Notes under the pieces: model-generated
Database searches by the model: none
What the model was told of the DNA's origin: nothing
What the model saw: only the letters and a program-made list of their open reading frames with translations
Shown: positions 32,610 through 41,538 of the stretch, piece by piece
Position numbering within the stretch: the first letter of the stretch is position 1
How the letters are laid out: the number at the start of each line of letters is the position of its first letter
Translations under genes and position numbers: made by a program
NCBI RefSeq assembly: GCF_000378605.1
Contig: NZ_KB905155.1
Location: forward strand, 1,178,001-1,242,000
Source: Thioalkalivibrio sp. ALJ21
Lineage (GTDB): Bacteria; Pseudomonadota; Gammaproteobacteria; Ectothiorhodospirales; Ectothiorhodospiraceae
DNA length: 64,000 nucleotides
Direction of reading: 5' to 3'

Positions 32610-33569
32610 ATGTCTCAACAAGAGCCTCTGATTGCCTACCACGATTTCCCTCCCGTCACGCGTGACCGGCTGGAGACCCTGCAGGCCAATCTCGGCTATG
32701 TCTGCAACCAGACCTGCTTCCACTGCCACGTAAACGCTGGCCCGAACCGCCGCGAGGTCATGCCGCCGGAGGTGATCGGCGAACTGCTCGCCTGCTGCGA
32801 TCGCTGCGATATCGAGACCCTCGACCTGACCGGTGGTGCGCCGGAACTGAATCCCGGTTTCCGCGACCTGGTCCGCGCCGCACGCCAGCGCGGGATACAC
32901 GTGATGGATCGCTGCAACCTGACCATCCTCGGTGAACCCGGTCAGGAGGACCTGGCGGCGTTCCTGGCCGAACAGGATGTCGAGATCGTGGCCTCGCTGC
33001 CCTGCTACCTGGAAGCAAATGTCGATGCCCAGCGTGGTGACGGCGTGTTCGAGCGCAGCCTTGCCGGCCTGAAGCAGCTCAATGCCCTGGGCTACGGCGA
33101 CCCCGGCAGCGGGCTCCGCCTCAATCTGGTCTACAACCCGCAAGGGCCCAGCCTGCCTCCCCCGCAGGCCGAGCTGGAGGCCGCCTACCACGAGCACCTC
33201 GAGCGCGAGTACGGCATCCGCTTCAACGCGCTGTTCACGATCACCAACATGCCCATCCACCGCTTCGCCAAGACGCTTGCGCGTGAAGGCCGTTACAACA
33301 CGTACATGCAGACGCTGCGAAACGCCCATCAGTCGTCTAATCTCGCAGGCGTCATGTGTCGGACACTCGTCTCGGTCGACTGGCAGGGGTACGTGCACGA
33401 CTGTGATTTCAACCAGATGCTGGAGTTGCCCCTCGGGGCCGGTCGGGGCAGCCGCGTGCACATCGCCGAGCTCACACCCGAGTACCTGGCGCAGGCACCC
33501 ATCGCGGTGGCCGACCACTGCTTCGGCTGTACGGCCGGCCAGGGTTCCAGCTGCGGCGGGGCGCTTTGA
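32610..33569 (+). CDS. arsS: Arsenosugar biosynthesis radical SAM protein ArsS
   Basis: A 319-aa radical SAM enzyme of the ArsS type (also listed as a selenocysteine-containing radical SAM family). The cluster motif is C-N-Q-T-C-F-H-C at 32-39 (CxxxCxxC) and the C-terminal extension (about 195-319) carries the family Cys residues MCRTLVSVDW, HDCDFNQM and the end CFGCTAGQGSSCGG. Some relatives have selenocysteine in that last motif; this gene has Cys. The family is tied to conversion of methylated arsenic to arsenosugars, with ArsM and transporters. Only an Acr3-like gene is next to it here. The start is the ATG at 32610. Confidence 0.85.
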   Translation: MSQQEPLIAYHDFPPVTRDRLETLQANLGYVCNQTCFHCHVNAGPNRREVMPPEVIGELLACCDRCDIETLDLTGGAPELNPGFRDLVRAARQRGIHVMDRCNLTILGEPGQEDLAAFLAEQDVEIVASLPCYLEANVDAQRGDGVFERSLAGLKQLNALGYGDPGSGLRLNLVYNPQGPSLPPPQAELEAAYHEHLEREYGIRFNALFTITNMPIHRFAKTLAREGRYNTYMQTLRNAHQSSNLAGVMCRTLVSVDWQGYVHDCDFNQMLELPLGAGRGSRVHIAELTPEYLAQAPIAVADHCFGCTAGQGSSCGGAL

Positions 33570-33618
33570 TTCCCCCGCTACCATTCAAATCCTCAACCAC
33601 GATGAAAAGGAGTTCGTC

Positions 33619-34083
33619 ATGAAAAAGACTCTTCTGGCCACTACCCTTTCACTGGCCCTCGCCGCCACGTCCGCGCAGGCGTTCGATGTGGACGGCATGA
33701 TCACCAAGGCCAGCCCGCACTCGGCCGCGGAAACGCTGGACCGCCTCGAGTCCGCCCTGGAGGCGAACGATGTAGACGTCGCCCTGCGCTGGGATCACGC
33801 GGACAAGGCCGCGGGCGAGGACATTGATCTTGGCCCGACCGAGCTGCTGCTGTTCGGCAATCCGGCCCTGGGCAGCCACATGTTCACCAGCCGCCAGCAC
33901 GCGGGCATCGACCTGCCGATGAAGGCACTGGCCTGGACCGATGCGGACGGGCAGACCTGGCTGGCCTATAACGACCCCGAATGGCTGGCCGAGCGCCACG
34001 GGATCAACGATCGCGAGGAGATCGTCGAGCAGATGAGCAACGCGCTCGACAACCTTTCCGACGCGGCGGTCGCCGACGACTGA
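33619..34083 (+). CDS. Exported DUF302 family protein
   Basis: A 154-aa protein with a clear signal peptide (about 1-22, [21 protein letters not shown]) and a single DUF302 domain ([33 protein letters not shown] ... [45 protein letters not shown]). The function of DUF302 is unknown; many are periplasmic in sulfur-oxidising or redox-active bacteria. AAGGAG lies 6 bases before the ATG at 33619. It follows arsS by 49 bp and may be cotranscribed. Confidence 0.9.
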   Translation: MKKTLLATTLSLALAATSAQAFDVDGMITKASPHSAAETLDRLESALEANDVDVALRWDHADKAAGEDIDLGPTELLLFGNPALGSHMFTSRQHAGIDLPMKALAWTDADGQTWLAYNDPEWLAERHGINDREEIVEQMSNALDNLSDAAVADD

Positions 34084-34145
34084 GCACCAGCACCCGGCAG
34101 GCGATTCGTTATAGTGGGGGCCGGACCCAATTCACCGGGGGACTC

Positions 34146-34643
34146 ATGGATCGCCCGCCTCATTTCAATCCGTCGGCGCGTGCCGAAGATGTGCTCGGCT
34201 GGCGCGAGTGGGTTGGCCTGCCGGATCTCGGCCTCGGGGCCATCAAGTGCAAGGTGGATACCGGCGCGCGCAGCTCCGCGCTGCATGCCTTCTATATCGA
34301 GAGTTTCACCCGTGGCGGGCGTGAATGGGTGCGTTTTGGCATCCATCCCTATCAGCAGGATGACCAGACCGAGGCCTGGTGCGAGGCCCCGGTACTGGAT
34401 GTTCGCAACGTCACCGACTCCGGCGGCCATACCGGCGAGCGTTATTTCATTGCCACCCGCGCAAAAATCGGTGATCGAGTGGTCCCTCTGGAACTCTCTC
34501 TGACCAGCCGCGATACCATGCGCTTTCGTATGCTGCTCGGGCGCGAGGCCATGCGGGGTCGCTTTCTGGTCGACCCCCAGGCCTCGTTCCTGCTCGGGCG
34601 CCCCGCTCCACATCTTGCAACACCGGAACCCACGCCCGAATGA
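34146..34643 (+). CDS. RimB-like retropepsin/ATP-dependent zinc protease family protein
   Basis: A 165-aa protein of the PF05618 family, annotated as an 'ATP-dependent zinc protease' but having a retropepsin-like fold. The catalytic-type motif [13 protein letters not shown] (about residues 34-46) contains the Asp and Gly expected for aspartic retropepsins. The C-terminal half ([26 protein letters not shown]) is characteristic. In Pseudomonas, RimB of this kind is reported to trim glutamate tails that RimK adds to ribosomal protein S6. It overlaps rimK by 4 bp (ATGA at 34640-34643), which supports this role. GGGGGA precedes the ATG. Confidence 0.82.
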   Translation: MDRPPHFNPSARAEDVLGWREWVGLPDLGLGAIKCKVDTGARSSALHAFYIESFTRGGREWVRFGIHPYQQDDQTEAWCEAPVLDVRNVTDSGGHTGERYFIATRAKIGDRVVPLELSLTSRDTMRFRMLLGREAMRGRFLVDPQASFLLGRPAPHLATPEPTPE

Positions 34644-35545
34644 AGCTCGGAATCCTCTCGCGCAACAGCAAGCTCTACTCCACCCGGCGCCTGGTCGAGG
34701 CCGCCCAGGAACGCGGCCACGAGATCCGCGTGGTGGACCCGCTGCGCTGCTACATGAACATCACCGCACACAAGCCCCAGATCCACTACAAGGGCGATGT
34801 GCTCGACCAGTTCAATGCGGTCATCCCGCGTATTGGCGCCTCCATCACCTTCTACGGTACCGCGGTGCTGCGCCAGTTCGAGATGATGAGCGTCTATCCG
34901 CTGAACGAGTCGGTGGCCATTTCGCGCTCGCGTGACAAGCTGCGCAGCCTGCAACTGCTCTCGCGCCGCGGCATCGGGCTTCCGGTGACCGGGTTTGCCC
35001 ACTCCCCCGATGACATCGACGACCTGCTGGCGACCGTCGGCGGCGCACCCGCCGTGATCAAGCTGCTGGAGGGCACCCAGGGACTGGGAGTCGTGCTCGC
35101 CGAGACCAAGCAGGCAGCGGAGAGCGTAATCCAGGCCTTCATGGGTCTGAAGCAGCACATCCTGGTACAGGAGTACATCAAGGAGGCCAAGGGCTCGGAC
35201 ATTCGCTGTCTGGTGATCGGCGACAAGGTCGTCGCCTCGATGAAGCGCCAGGCGAAGGAAGGCGAGTTTCGCTCCAATCTGCATCGCGGGGGTAGCGCAA
35301 GCCTGTGCCGCATCACCCCCGAGGAACGGGCTACGGCGGTGCGCGCGGCCAAGGTGATGGGCCTGAACGTCTGCGGTGTCGACCTCCTGCGCTCCAACCA
35401 CGGCGCGGTAGTGATGGAGGTCAACTCCTCGCCGGGCCTGGAGGGGATCGAAAACGCCTCCGGAAAGGACGTGGCCGGCATGATCATCGACTTCATCGAG
35501 AAGAACGCCAAGCCGAATCGCACCAAGACCAAGGGCCGTGGCTGA
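34640..35545 (+). CDS. rimK: Ribosomal protein S6 - L-glutamate ligase RimK (ATP-grasp)
   Basis: A 301-aa ATP-grasp ligase that adds glutamate residues to the C-terminus of ribosomal protein S6. The N-terminus [41 protein letters not shown] is diagnostic for RimK. The ATP-grasp core includes [37 protein letters not shown], the basic loop [17 protein letters not shown] and the metal-binding [14 protein letters not shown] near the end. It is sandwiched between the RimB-like gene (4-bp overlap) and an aspartoacylase-like gene (1-bp overlap), a tight three-gene operon. Confidence 0.96.
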   Translation: MKLGILSRNSKLYSTRRLVEAAQERGHEIRVVDPLRCYMNITAHKPQIHYKGDVLDQFNAVIPRIGASITFYGTAVLRQFEMMSVYPLNESVAISRSRDKLRSLQLLSRRGIGLPVTGFAHSPDDIDDLLATVGGAPAVIKLLEGTQGLGVVLAETKQAAESVIQAFMGLKQHILVQEYIKEAKGSDIRCLVIGDKVVASMKRQAKEGEFRSNLHRGGSASLCRITPEERATAVRAAKVMGLNVCGVDLLRSNHGAVVMEVNSSPGLEGIENASGKDVAGMIIDFIEKNAKPNRTKTKGRG

Positions 35546-36615
35546 TGGCCACGCCCCGGGCCGACCGTAACGACCCGATCACGATCGGCGGGACGACCGT
35601 CCGCCCGGGTGAGCGGCGCACGGTGGAGCTGCAGCTCGGCGCCCTGTATACCCATACCCCGACCAACATGCCCGTGCAGGTCCTGTGCGGCCGACGCAAG
35701 GGGCCGGTGCTGTTCGTCAGCGCCGCCATCCATGGCGACGAGATCAACGGCGTGGAGATCATCCGCCGCCTGCTGAAGATCCCGGCACTGCGGCGCATGC
35801 GCGGCACGCTGCTGGCCATTCCCGTGGTCAACATGCACGGCTTCATCAACCAGAGCCGCTACCTGCCCGACCGCCGCGACCTGAATCGCTGTTTCCCCGG
35901 CTCGCCCAAGGGCTCGCTGGGGGCCCGGATCGCACGGCTGTTCATGCGCGAGATCGTTCACCGCAGCACCCACGGGATCGACCTGCATACCGGGGCGATC
36001 CATCGTTCCAACCTGCCGCAGATCCGGGCCAACCTCGACCATCCGGAGACACAGACGCTAGCGCGCGCATTCGGCGCGCCGGTGATCCTGAATTCCGCGC
36101 TCCGTGACGGGTCCCTGCGCGAGGCCGCGGCGGAGCGGGATACCCCGATCCTGCTGTACGAGGCCGGCGAGGCGCTGCGCTTCGACGAGCTGTCCATCCG
36201 TGGCGGTGTGCACGGGATCATCGAGGTCATGCGGCATCTCGGCATGCTGCCGGCGAGCCGGCGCCGCACCCCGCGCGAACCGATCATGGCCCGCACCAGC
36301 GGCTGGGTACGCGCCCCGCAAAGCGGCATCCTGCGCAGCTTCGTCCGTCAGGGCGACCGTGTGGTCCGCGACCAGACACGCCTGGCGATTGTCTCCGACC
36401 CCTTTGGCGAGACCGAGACCGAAGTCCTCGCCCCGGCCTCGGGGATCATCATCGGCCAGCTCAACCTGCCCCTGATCAACGAGGGCGATGCCCTGTTCCA
36501 TATCGCCCAGTTCAACCGGACCGACCTGGCGGTGGAGCGCCTGGAAACCTTCCAGGAAAACCTCGAGGCCAGCGACTACCCCTACGCCGACACCCCGCGC
36601 CCGGAAACGCCCTGA
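35545..36615 (+). CDS. Succinylglutamate desuccinylase/aspartoacylase family zinc hydrolase
   Basis: A 356-aa M14-like zinc amidohydrolase. Metal ligands are visible in SAAIHGDEINGVEI (H-x2-E, about residues 71-82) and GIDLHTGAI (His about 150), with an arginine-rich substrate loop LPDRRDLNRCFPGSP. The C-terminal 110 residues add a beta-rich, lipoyl/biotin-like domain (SGWVRAPQSGILRSFVRQGDRVV ... VLAPASGIIIGQLNLPLINEGDALFHI). Such proteins occur downstream of rimK and may deacylate or trim amide-linked glutamate; the substrate here is unknown. Its ATG overlaps the rimK stop (TGATG at 35543-35547), showing translational coupling. Confidence 0.88.
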   Translation: MATPRADRNDPITIGGTTVRPGERRTVELQLGALYTHTPTNMPVQVLCGRRKGPVLFVSAAIHGDEINGVEIIRRLLKIPALRRMRGTLLAIPVVNMHGFINQSRYLPDRRDLNRCFPGSPKGSLGARIARLFMREIVHRSTHGIDLHTGAIHRSNLPQIRANLDHPETQTLARAFGAPVILNSALRDGSLREAAAERDTPILLYEAGEALRFDELSIRGGVHGIIEVMRHLGMLPASRRRTPREPIMARTSGWVRAPQSGILRSFVRQGDRVVRDQTRLAIVSDPFGETETEVLAPASGIIIGQLNLPLINEGDALFHIAQFNRTDLAVERLETFQENLEASDYPYADTPRPETP

Positions 36616-36692
36616 CGTTCACGCTCTGAGGGGATCAAAACCCGCTGCCATCACGTCTACGGCTTGAACTCATTCAACCAGAAACCCTGTCC

Positions 36693-38033
36693 ATGACCCG
36701 TCTGCCCCCGTGGCTCCATGCCCTGCTCCTGACTGGCGCCCTGTGCGCCAGCCCCGCCCTTGCCCAAGAGATTGCCGAAGAGACCCCGGACGATGCCCAG
36801 ACCGGCGCGGTCTCGGCCGCCACCAGCATCGACGCGGGCGGGGCCGAGATCCCGGTCGAGCGCTATCCCACTGATGGCGAGGCCGTGCTGCTGTGGTTCC
36901 CGTCCGAGCACGGGCTACTAGACGGCCACCGGCAGCAGGCCCTGGCGCTGCAGGCCGTCGGCGTCGAGGTCTGGCTGGCGGATCCGTTTGCCGGGCATTT
37001 CCTCCCGGAGGCGGCCTCCAGCTTCGACGAGATGCCGACCGAGACGGTAGGCGACCTGATCGAGGCCGCACACGCGGAGGACGAACGCGCGGTGTTCGTG
37101 TTCGGTAATGACCGCGCCCTGCCCTGGCTGCTTACGGGTCTGTACCACTGGCAGGAGGCGCATCCGGAGGCCGAACACCTCGCGGGGCTGATCATGATGA
37201 GCCCGTACCTGCACACCGGCGTGGACACCGACGAGGCCGAGATGCAGCCCATCGTCGGCGTTACCAACCTCCCGATCTACATCATCCAGCCCATGCTCTC
37301 TCCACAGTTCCAGCACCTGGGGCTGATCCGTTCGACCCTGAGCGACGGGGGCAGCCCCGTCGGGGCACGCCTGCTGCCCGAGCTGCGCGACCGGTTCTTC
37401 TTCCGTCCCGATGCGATGGAGGCTGAACTCCTGGCACGCGAGATCTTTCACCAGGAGCTCGTCTACGGCATGGACCTGCTGCGCCGCCTGCCGGCCGCGC
37501 GCACCGCCGCCGCATCCGACGACCGGGATCTGAGCGTGAGCACGCCCACCGGCGGCGACGTCCAGCTGGATGCACTGGACGAACCGATCGCGGCCCCGGA
37601 GCTGGTCCGCCCGGACCTGGCCGGCAAAGAGCACCGTCTGGAGGACTATCGTGGCGAGGTCGTGCTGATCAACTTCTGGGCCAGCTGGTGCCCGCCCTGC
37701 GTGCACGAAATGCCGTCCATGCAGCTGCTGGAAGACGAGCTGCGCGAAGAGGGCTTTCGCATCCTCGCGGTCAATCTTGGCGAGGACGAAGAGACCATCC
37801 GCGACTTCATCGAGAACGAGGTGCAAACGGAGTTCACCATCCTGCTTGATCCGGACCAGGAGTCCCTGAACGACTGGCGCGCGATGGCCTATCCCACCAG
37901 CTATGTCGTCGACCGCGAGGGCAACCTGCGCTACTACCTGTTCGGCGCGATCGAGTGGACCGAGCCCGGGGTCGTCGACCAGATGCGCGAGCTGCTCGAG
38001 GAAAACTACGAAGCCCCGGAAGGCGACGACTAG
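36693..38033 (+). CDS. Exported fusion of an alpha/beta-hydrolase-like domain and a TlpA-type thioredoxin
   Basis: A 446-aa periplasmic protein. Residues 1-24 are a signal peptide (ending ALA-QE). Residues about 50-260 look like a divergent alpha/beta hydrolase (VLLWFPSEHGLLDGHRQQALALQAVGVEVWLADPF; LAGLIMMSPYLHTG), apparently without a clear G-x-S-x-G nucleophile. Residues about 295-440 are a TlpA/ResA thioredoxin domain with the redox motif W332-C-P-P-C336 and LLDPDQESLNDWRAMAYPTSYVVDREG. TlpA domains reduce disulfides in the periplasm, for instance in cytochrome maturation. The joining of the two domains is unusual. The gene overlaps the convergent sulfatase gene by 4 bp (CTAG at 38030-38033). 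Confidence 0.8.
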   Translation: MTRLPPWLHALLLTGALCASPALAQEIAEETPDDAQTGAVSAATSIDAGGAEIPVERYPTDGEAVLLWFPSEHGLLDGHRQQALALQAVGVEVWLADPFAGHFLPEAASSFDEMPTETVGDLIEAAHAEDERAVFVFGNDRALPWLLTGLYHWQEAHPEAEHLAGLIMMSPYLHTGVDTDEAEMQPIVGVTNLPIYIIQPMLSPQFQHLGLIRSTLSDGGSPVGARLLPELRDRFFFRPDAMEAELLAREIFHQELVYGMDLLRRLPAARTAAASDDRDLSVSTPTGGDVQLDALDEPIAAPELVRPDLAGKEHRLEDYRGEVVLINFWASWCPPCVHEMPSMQLLEDELREEGFRILAVNLGEDEETIRDFIENEVQTEFTILLDPDQESLNDWRAMAYPTSYVVDREGNLRYYLFGAIEWTEPGVVDQMRELLEENYEAPEGDD

Positions 38034-39625
38034 TCCGAACCCGGGGGCGTCCCGAACGCCTCGCGCAGCCACTCGCGCAGGGCGTCAAAGCCATGCTCCG
38101 CCCGCTTCGAGGGCGGCTGCATGCCCGGGACGAACCCGTACGCGCGAAATGGCTCCAGCAAGGCCGGATCGCCGCTGATGATGTGCACGGGCACGGCCCA
38201 GCTGGCGTCCTGACCAGTCACCAGGGCGGCCGGCTGGTGATCGCCCAGCATGAAAAACAGCGTGTCCTCGTCCGCATACCGCGCCGCATAGCCCCCGGTC
38301 ACCTCCAGCGAATAGCGCACCGACTCCGCGTAGTACTCGCGCACACGATCGAAGTCCCGCCACAGCGACTCCGGGGTCGGTCCCTTTCCGGCCCACTCTT
38401 CGAAGACCGCGCCGTCTCCGATCGCCTCCCAGTCCTTCAGCACCGGCAGGATCGGGGTCCACGGCGCATGCGAGCTGATCAGGGCCAGCATTGCGAATAT
38501 CGGGCGTTCCGAGGGCTCGCGGATCTCGCGCTCGAAGAACGACCAGGTGTACTGGTCCGGCATGGTCACCCAGAAAAACGGCGGCCCGGCGTAGTCGAAC
38601 GCGTGCTTGTCGACGATCCGGTCCCAGCGAAACCACTGCCCCTCCGGCCAGTCGAGCTGGATCGCCGGTGCCAGCATGGCCGTCTCGTGCCCGGTCGCCT
38701 GAAAGTCCTGCACCAGGGTGTCGCGGGTCTGCGCCTGCAGGGCGTCGTAATGCCCGGCGTAGCGCACCTGCAGGCCCGTGAGCAGCGAGGCCTGCGCCAG
38801 CCAGGACTGCCCCCCGGCGATCGGGGCGTCCAGTACGCCGGTCACCACATGCAGGTCCGCGGCGTCCAATTGCTCGCCGATGGACTCGAGGCTCGGCACA
38901 AGTACGGGCGCATAGCGCTCGTCGAACACGGCCGAGATCCCGTAGGACTCCACCAGCCCCAGGATCACGTCCACGTCACCAAGACCTGGCAGAGGGCGCC
39001 CCTCGGCCTGCTCGCGGGTCTGTTCCAGGCGCTCGCGAAATGCGTGGTTCTCCGCCAACGCCTCCTGCCCGGCCACGATCTGCTCCTGAACCGAAACGAG
39101 CCCGGGCGCGGCCGTACCCGGCGGTGCCGCACCCCGTGCGGAGACGACCGCCCCCACCAATCCAAGCGTGAGCAGACCGACCGAAACGGACAGGGGTACT
39201 CGGCGCAGACGCTCCGGATGCGCGGTCAGCGCGAACAACCCGCGGCCCGCGCCCGCGATCACCGCGACCAGCCCCACGATCAGGACACCGGCCAGCGCCA
39301 CGGTGGCCCAGACATCCAGGTTGCCGGTCACCAGCCGGTAGACCGCGTCCAGCAGAATCCAGTCCTGCATTACGTTCAGGGGGCGTACCAGGCTGACGCG
39401 GGTCAGGGCATCGAACAGGGCCAGCACCACCAGCGCCAGCAGAACGAATCCGGCCAGCCAGGCCAGCGCACGCGCCAGCCGCCGGGCGGGCAACAGCGCG
39501 AACAGCCCGACCAGCAGGACCGCCTCCCAGGCCAGCCAGTGTGGCCCGATCCCCGCGTGACGGGGCACGTCCAGCCCCAGCAGCACGACGTTGAGTGCCG
39601 CGAGGGTCAGCAGCAGTCGAATCAC
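38030..39625 (-). CDS. Membrane-anchored sulfatase/phosphoethanolamine- or LTA-synthase-like protein
   Basis: A protein of about 531 aa with five N-terminal membrane helices (up to about residue 165) and a C-terminal alkaline-phosphatase-superfamily periplasmic domain. The domain includes a nucleophile-like region (LGLVESYGISAVFDERYAP, where the usual catalytic Thr/Ser site reads ESYG), SSHAPWTPILP and LFFMLGDHQP (Asp-His metal ligands). The latter matches the DHQ/DHS ends of LTA-synthase-like sulfatases. It may transfer a lipid headgroup. I place the start at GTG 39625 (MIRLLL); a GTG at 39664 would lie inside a repeat and overlap cytochrome b561. No strong ribosome site exists for either. 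Confidence 0.72.
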   Translation of the reverse strand: MIRLLLTLAALNVVLLGLDVPRHAGIGPHWLAWEAVLLVGLFALLPARRLARALAWLAGFVLLALVVLALFDALTRVSLVRPLNVMQDWILLDAVYRLVTGNLDVWATVALAGVLIVGLVAVIAGAGRGLFALTAHPERLRRVPLSVSVGLLTLGLVGAVVSARGAAPPGTAAPGLVSVQEQIVAGQEALAENHAFRERLEQTREQAEGRPLPGLGDVDVILGLVESYGISAVFDERYAPVLVPSLESIGEQLDAADLHVVTGVLDAPIAGGQSWLAQASLLTGLQVRYAGHYDALQAQTRDTLVQDFQATGHETAMLAPAIQLDWPEGQWFRWDRIVDKHAFDYAGPPFFWVTMPDQYTWSFFEREIREPSERPIFAMLALISSHAPWTPILPVLKDWEAIGDGAVFEEWAGKGPTPESLWRDFDRVREYYAESVRYSLEVTGGYAARYADEDTLFFMLGDHQPAALVTGQDASWAVPVHIISGDPALLEPFRAYGFVPGMQPPSKRAEHGFDALREWLREAFGTPPGSD

Positions 39626-39638
39626 GGGCAGACGGACA

Positions 39639-39671
39639 TTAGGGAAACACTGATCAATGTACACGCTCGCG
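39639..39671. repeat. Solo end of the MITE-like element
   Basis: Bases 39640-39671 match the terminal repeat at 3235-3266 at 30 of 32 positions. No partner copy lies nearby in inverted orientation. The repeat encodes the last residues and stop codon of cytochrome b561 (ERVH-stop) on the minus strand, and overlaps the 5' end of the sulfatase gene. Confidence 0.75.
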
Positions 39672-40247
39672 CCGCGGGGAACCGAACGTCATCCGCTGCA
39701 ATACCCCATCCCGACGGACACGCCAGTGGTACAGGGCCGCCGAGATATGACCCAGCGCCAGTACCAGGATGGTGATCCCCAGTATCTGGTGCCAGGCAAA
39801 CAGGGTCTCCGACAGCGCCTCGTTTTCCGGGAACAGGCCCGGCAGGATCAGCGGACCCAGCTGCACCGGGTAGCCGCCGGCGGCCGTGGCCCACCAGCCA
39901 ATCACCGGCATCACGATCAGCAGCAGATACAGCAGGCCGTGGACCGACTCGGCGGCGATGCGCTGGGCCGGAGGCAACGCGACCGCGTAGGGCGGCTTGC
40001 CGTGACGCAGCCGCAGACCCACACGCACCAGCATCAGCAGCAAAATCAGCACGCCGAAGCTCTTGTGCCAGGTGTAGATGGTGTCGGTCGTGCCTTCGCC
40101 AAAGCGCTCCTGGAGACCCTCGAAGCCATACCAGCCGATGGTCCCGCCCAGCGCCAGCGCACCCAGCACCAGCACGGCGACCGCCCAGTGCACGATCCGC
40201 TGGCTCAGGGCATAACGCGGCCACACTCCGGTATTGTCCGTCTCCAT
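39654..40247 (-). CDS. Cytochrome b561-type membrane protein
   Basis: A 197-aa inner-membrane di-heme cytochrome b561 with four helices (about 15-37, 56-76, 95-116, 145-167). Heme-ligand candidates are IVHWAVAV (His near 19), YTWHKSFGVLILLL (His near 62), ESVHGLLYLLLI (His near 104) and the pair AWHQILG/GHISAALYHW (near 153 and 168). It should pass electrons between quinol and a periplasmic partner. GGGAG lies 6 bases before the ATG at 40247. Its C-terminal codons and stop are supplied by a copy of the terminal repeat, so the native tail may have been different. The sulfatase gene follows directly. Confidence 0.88.
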   Translation of the reverse strand: METDNTGVWPRYALSQRIVHWAVAVLVLGALALGGTIGWYGFEGLQERFGEGTTDTIYTWHKSFGVLILLLMLVRVGLRLRHGKPPYAVALPPAQRIAAESVHGLLYLLLIVMPVIGWWATAAGGYPVQLGPLILPGLFPENEALSETLFAWHQILGITILVLALGHISAALYHWRVRRDGVLQRMTFGSPRRERVH

Positions 40248-40370
40248 CCCGCACTCCCGTTCGTGTATGTCCCCAACATGCCGCCCGCACACGATACCTG
40301 CAACCCGTCGTTCCCCCACCTCGCCTGGCGAGATACGCCCGTCACCGTGCAGGGCCAGTATGCTTTGAAC

Positions 40371-41096
40371 ATGCGCTCACCCGAACCCACTGCCCCATCG
40401 CTGACCGGCGTACGCTGCCTGACGTTCGACCTTGATGACACCCTGTGGCCGGTCATGCCGGTGATCCATCATGCCGAGGCGCGCTTCTACGCCTGGCTGC
40501 GCGAGCATGCGCCAGTGGTCTGCGAACGCTTTGATCCACAGGCCCTGATTGCTGAACGGACCGCCTTCATGCGCGCCGCCCCGCAGAGCGAGCGCCACGA
40601 CCTGACCGGCCTGCGCAAGCGCTGGCTGCGCGAGCTGGCCACGGACTGCGGCTGCTGTCCCGATCTCTTGTCGGGCGAGGGATTCGAGGTGTTCTGGCAT
40701 GCGCGCAACGAGGTGACACCCTTCCCCGAGGCCGACGGCGTGCTCGCCACGCTGTCGCATCACTTCCGGCTGGGCGCGATCAGCAACGGCAACGCCGATG
40801 TTTTTCGCACGCGGCTGGGCCGCCACTTCGACTTCGCGATCGCCGCCGGCGAGGCCGGCGCGGCCAAACCCGACCCGGCGATCTTCGCGCAGGCCCGCGA
40901 GCAGGCCGGCGTCGAGCCCGAACGGATCCTGCATGTGGGGGATGACAGTACCAGCGACGTCCTCGGGGCCCTGAACGCGGGGTTCCAGGCGGCCTGGTTC
41001 AACCCCGACGCGCTGCCCTGGGAACACGGGCGACCCCGCCCCGTGCTGACGCTGGGCCGTCTGGGCCAGCTGCCGCGACACCTCGGGATCGACTAG
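40371..41096 (+). CDS. HAD-superfamily hydrolase (YigB-like)
   Basis: A 241-aa phosphatase with all four HAD motifs: motif I TFDLDDTLWP with the nucleophile Asp, motif II ISNGN, motif III Lys in AAKPDPAIF and motif IV HVGDDSTSDV. The start, length and cap region resemble Escherichia coli YigB, a 5-amino-6-(5-phospho-D-ribitylamino)uracil phosphatase in riboflavin synthesis, but related HADs have broad substrate range. The ATG at 40371 is chosen because the fold begins there. It sits 123 bp from the divergent cytochrome b561 gene. Confidence 0.9.
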   Translation: MRSPEPTAPSLTGVRCLTFDLDDTLWPVMPVIHHAEARFYAWLREHAPVVCERFDPQALIAERTAFMRAAPQSERHDLTGLRKRWLRELATDCGCCPDLLSGEGFEVFWHARNEVTPFPEADGVLATLSHHFRLGAISNGNADVFRTRLGRHFDFAIAAGEAGAAKPDPAIFAQAREQAGVEPERILHVGDDSTSDVLGALNAGFQAAWFNPDALPWEHGRPRPVLTLGRLGQLPRHLGID

Positions 41097-41118
41097 GCGC
41101 GCCTATCGCCGCGTCCCC

Positions 41119-41538
41119 TCAGTCGGGGTCGACGCGGCCACGCAGGGCCTTCTTGCGGCCGCGGTGGGTCTTGCCCTCAAGCCGACGCAGCTTGGAGGCG
41201 CGCGTGGGGCGGGTCGGCTTGCGCGTCTTGATCGGCCGGCCGGCCTCGCGGAGGAGTTCGGCCAGGCGCTCCAGCGCATCCTCGCGGTTGGCCTCCTGGG
41301 TGCGGTACTGCTGCGCCTTGATCACCACCACGCCGTCCTTGCTGATGCGCCGGTCGCGGCGGCGCAGCAGGCGCTGCTTGTAGACCTCCGGGAGGCTGGA
41401 GGCGCGGATGTCAAAACGCAGATGAATGGCCGAGGCGACCTTGTTTACGTTCTGTCCGCCCGCACCCTGTGCCCGAATGGCGGTCAGCTCGATCTCGTCT
41501 TCGGGCACCGCGACGCTGTTGGAGATGCGAAGAACCAT
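41119..41538 (-). CDS. arfB: Alternative ribosome-rescue factor ArfB (YaeJ)
   Basis: A 139-aa peptidyl-tRNA hydrolase that frees stalled ribosomes. The catalytic GGQ is in [21 protein letters not shown] (about residues 24-44), and the C-terminal tail is long and basic ([13 protein letters not shown]), which inserts into the empty mRNA channel. The short length distinguishes it from release factors 1 and 2. Its ATG directly follows the TGA of the small lipoprotein gene (41539), so the two are coupled. Confidence 0.95.
   Translation of the reverse strand: MVLRISNSVAVPEDEIELTAIRAQGAGGQNVNKVASAIHLRFDIRASSLPEVYKQRLLRRRDRRISKDGVVVIKAQQYRTQEANREDALERLAELLREAGRPIKTRKPTRPTRASKLRRLEGKTHRGRKKALRGRVDPD

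Noticed and set aside
38030-39664. GTG at 39664 as the sulfatase start
   Set aside because: It lies in the solo repeat, has no ribosome site and overlaps cytochrome b561; the GTG at 39625 gives a more normal membrane N-terminus, though this is not proven.
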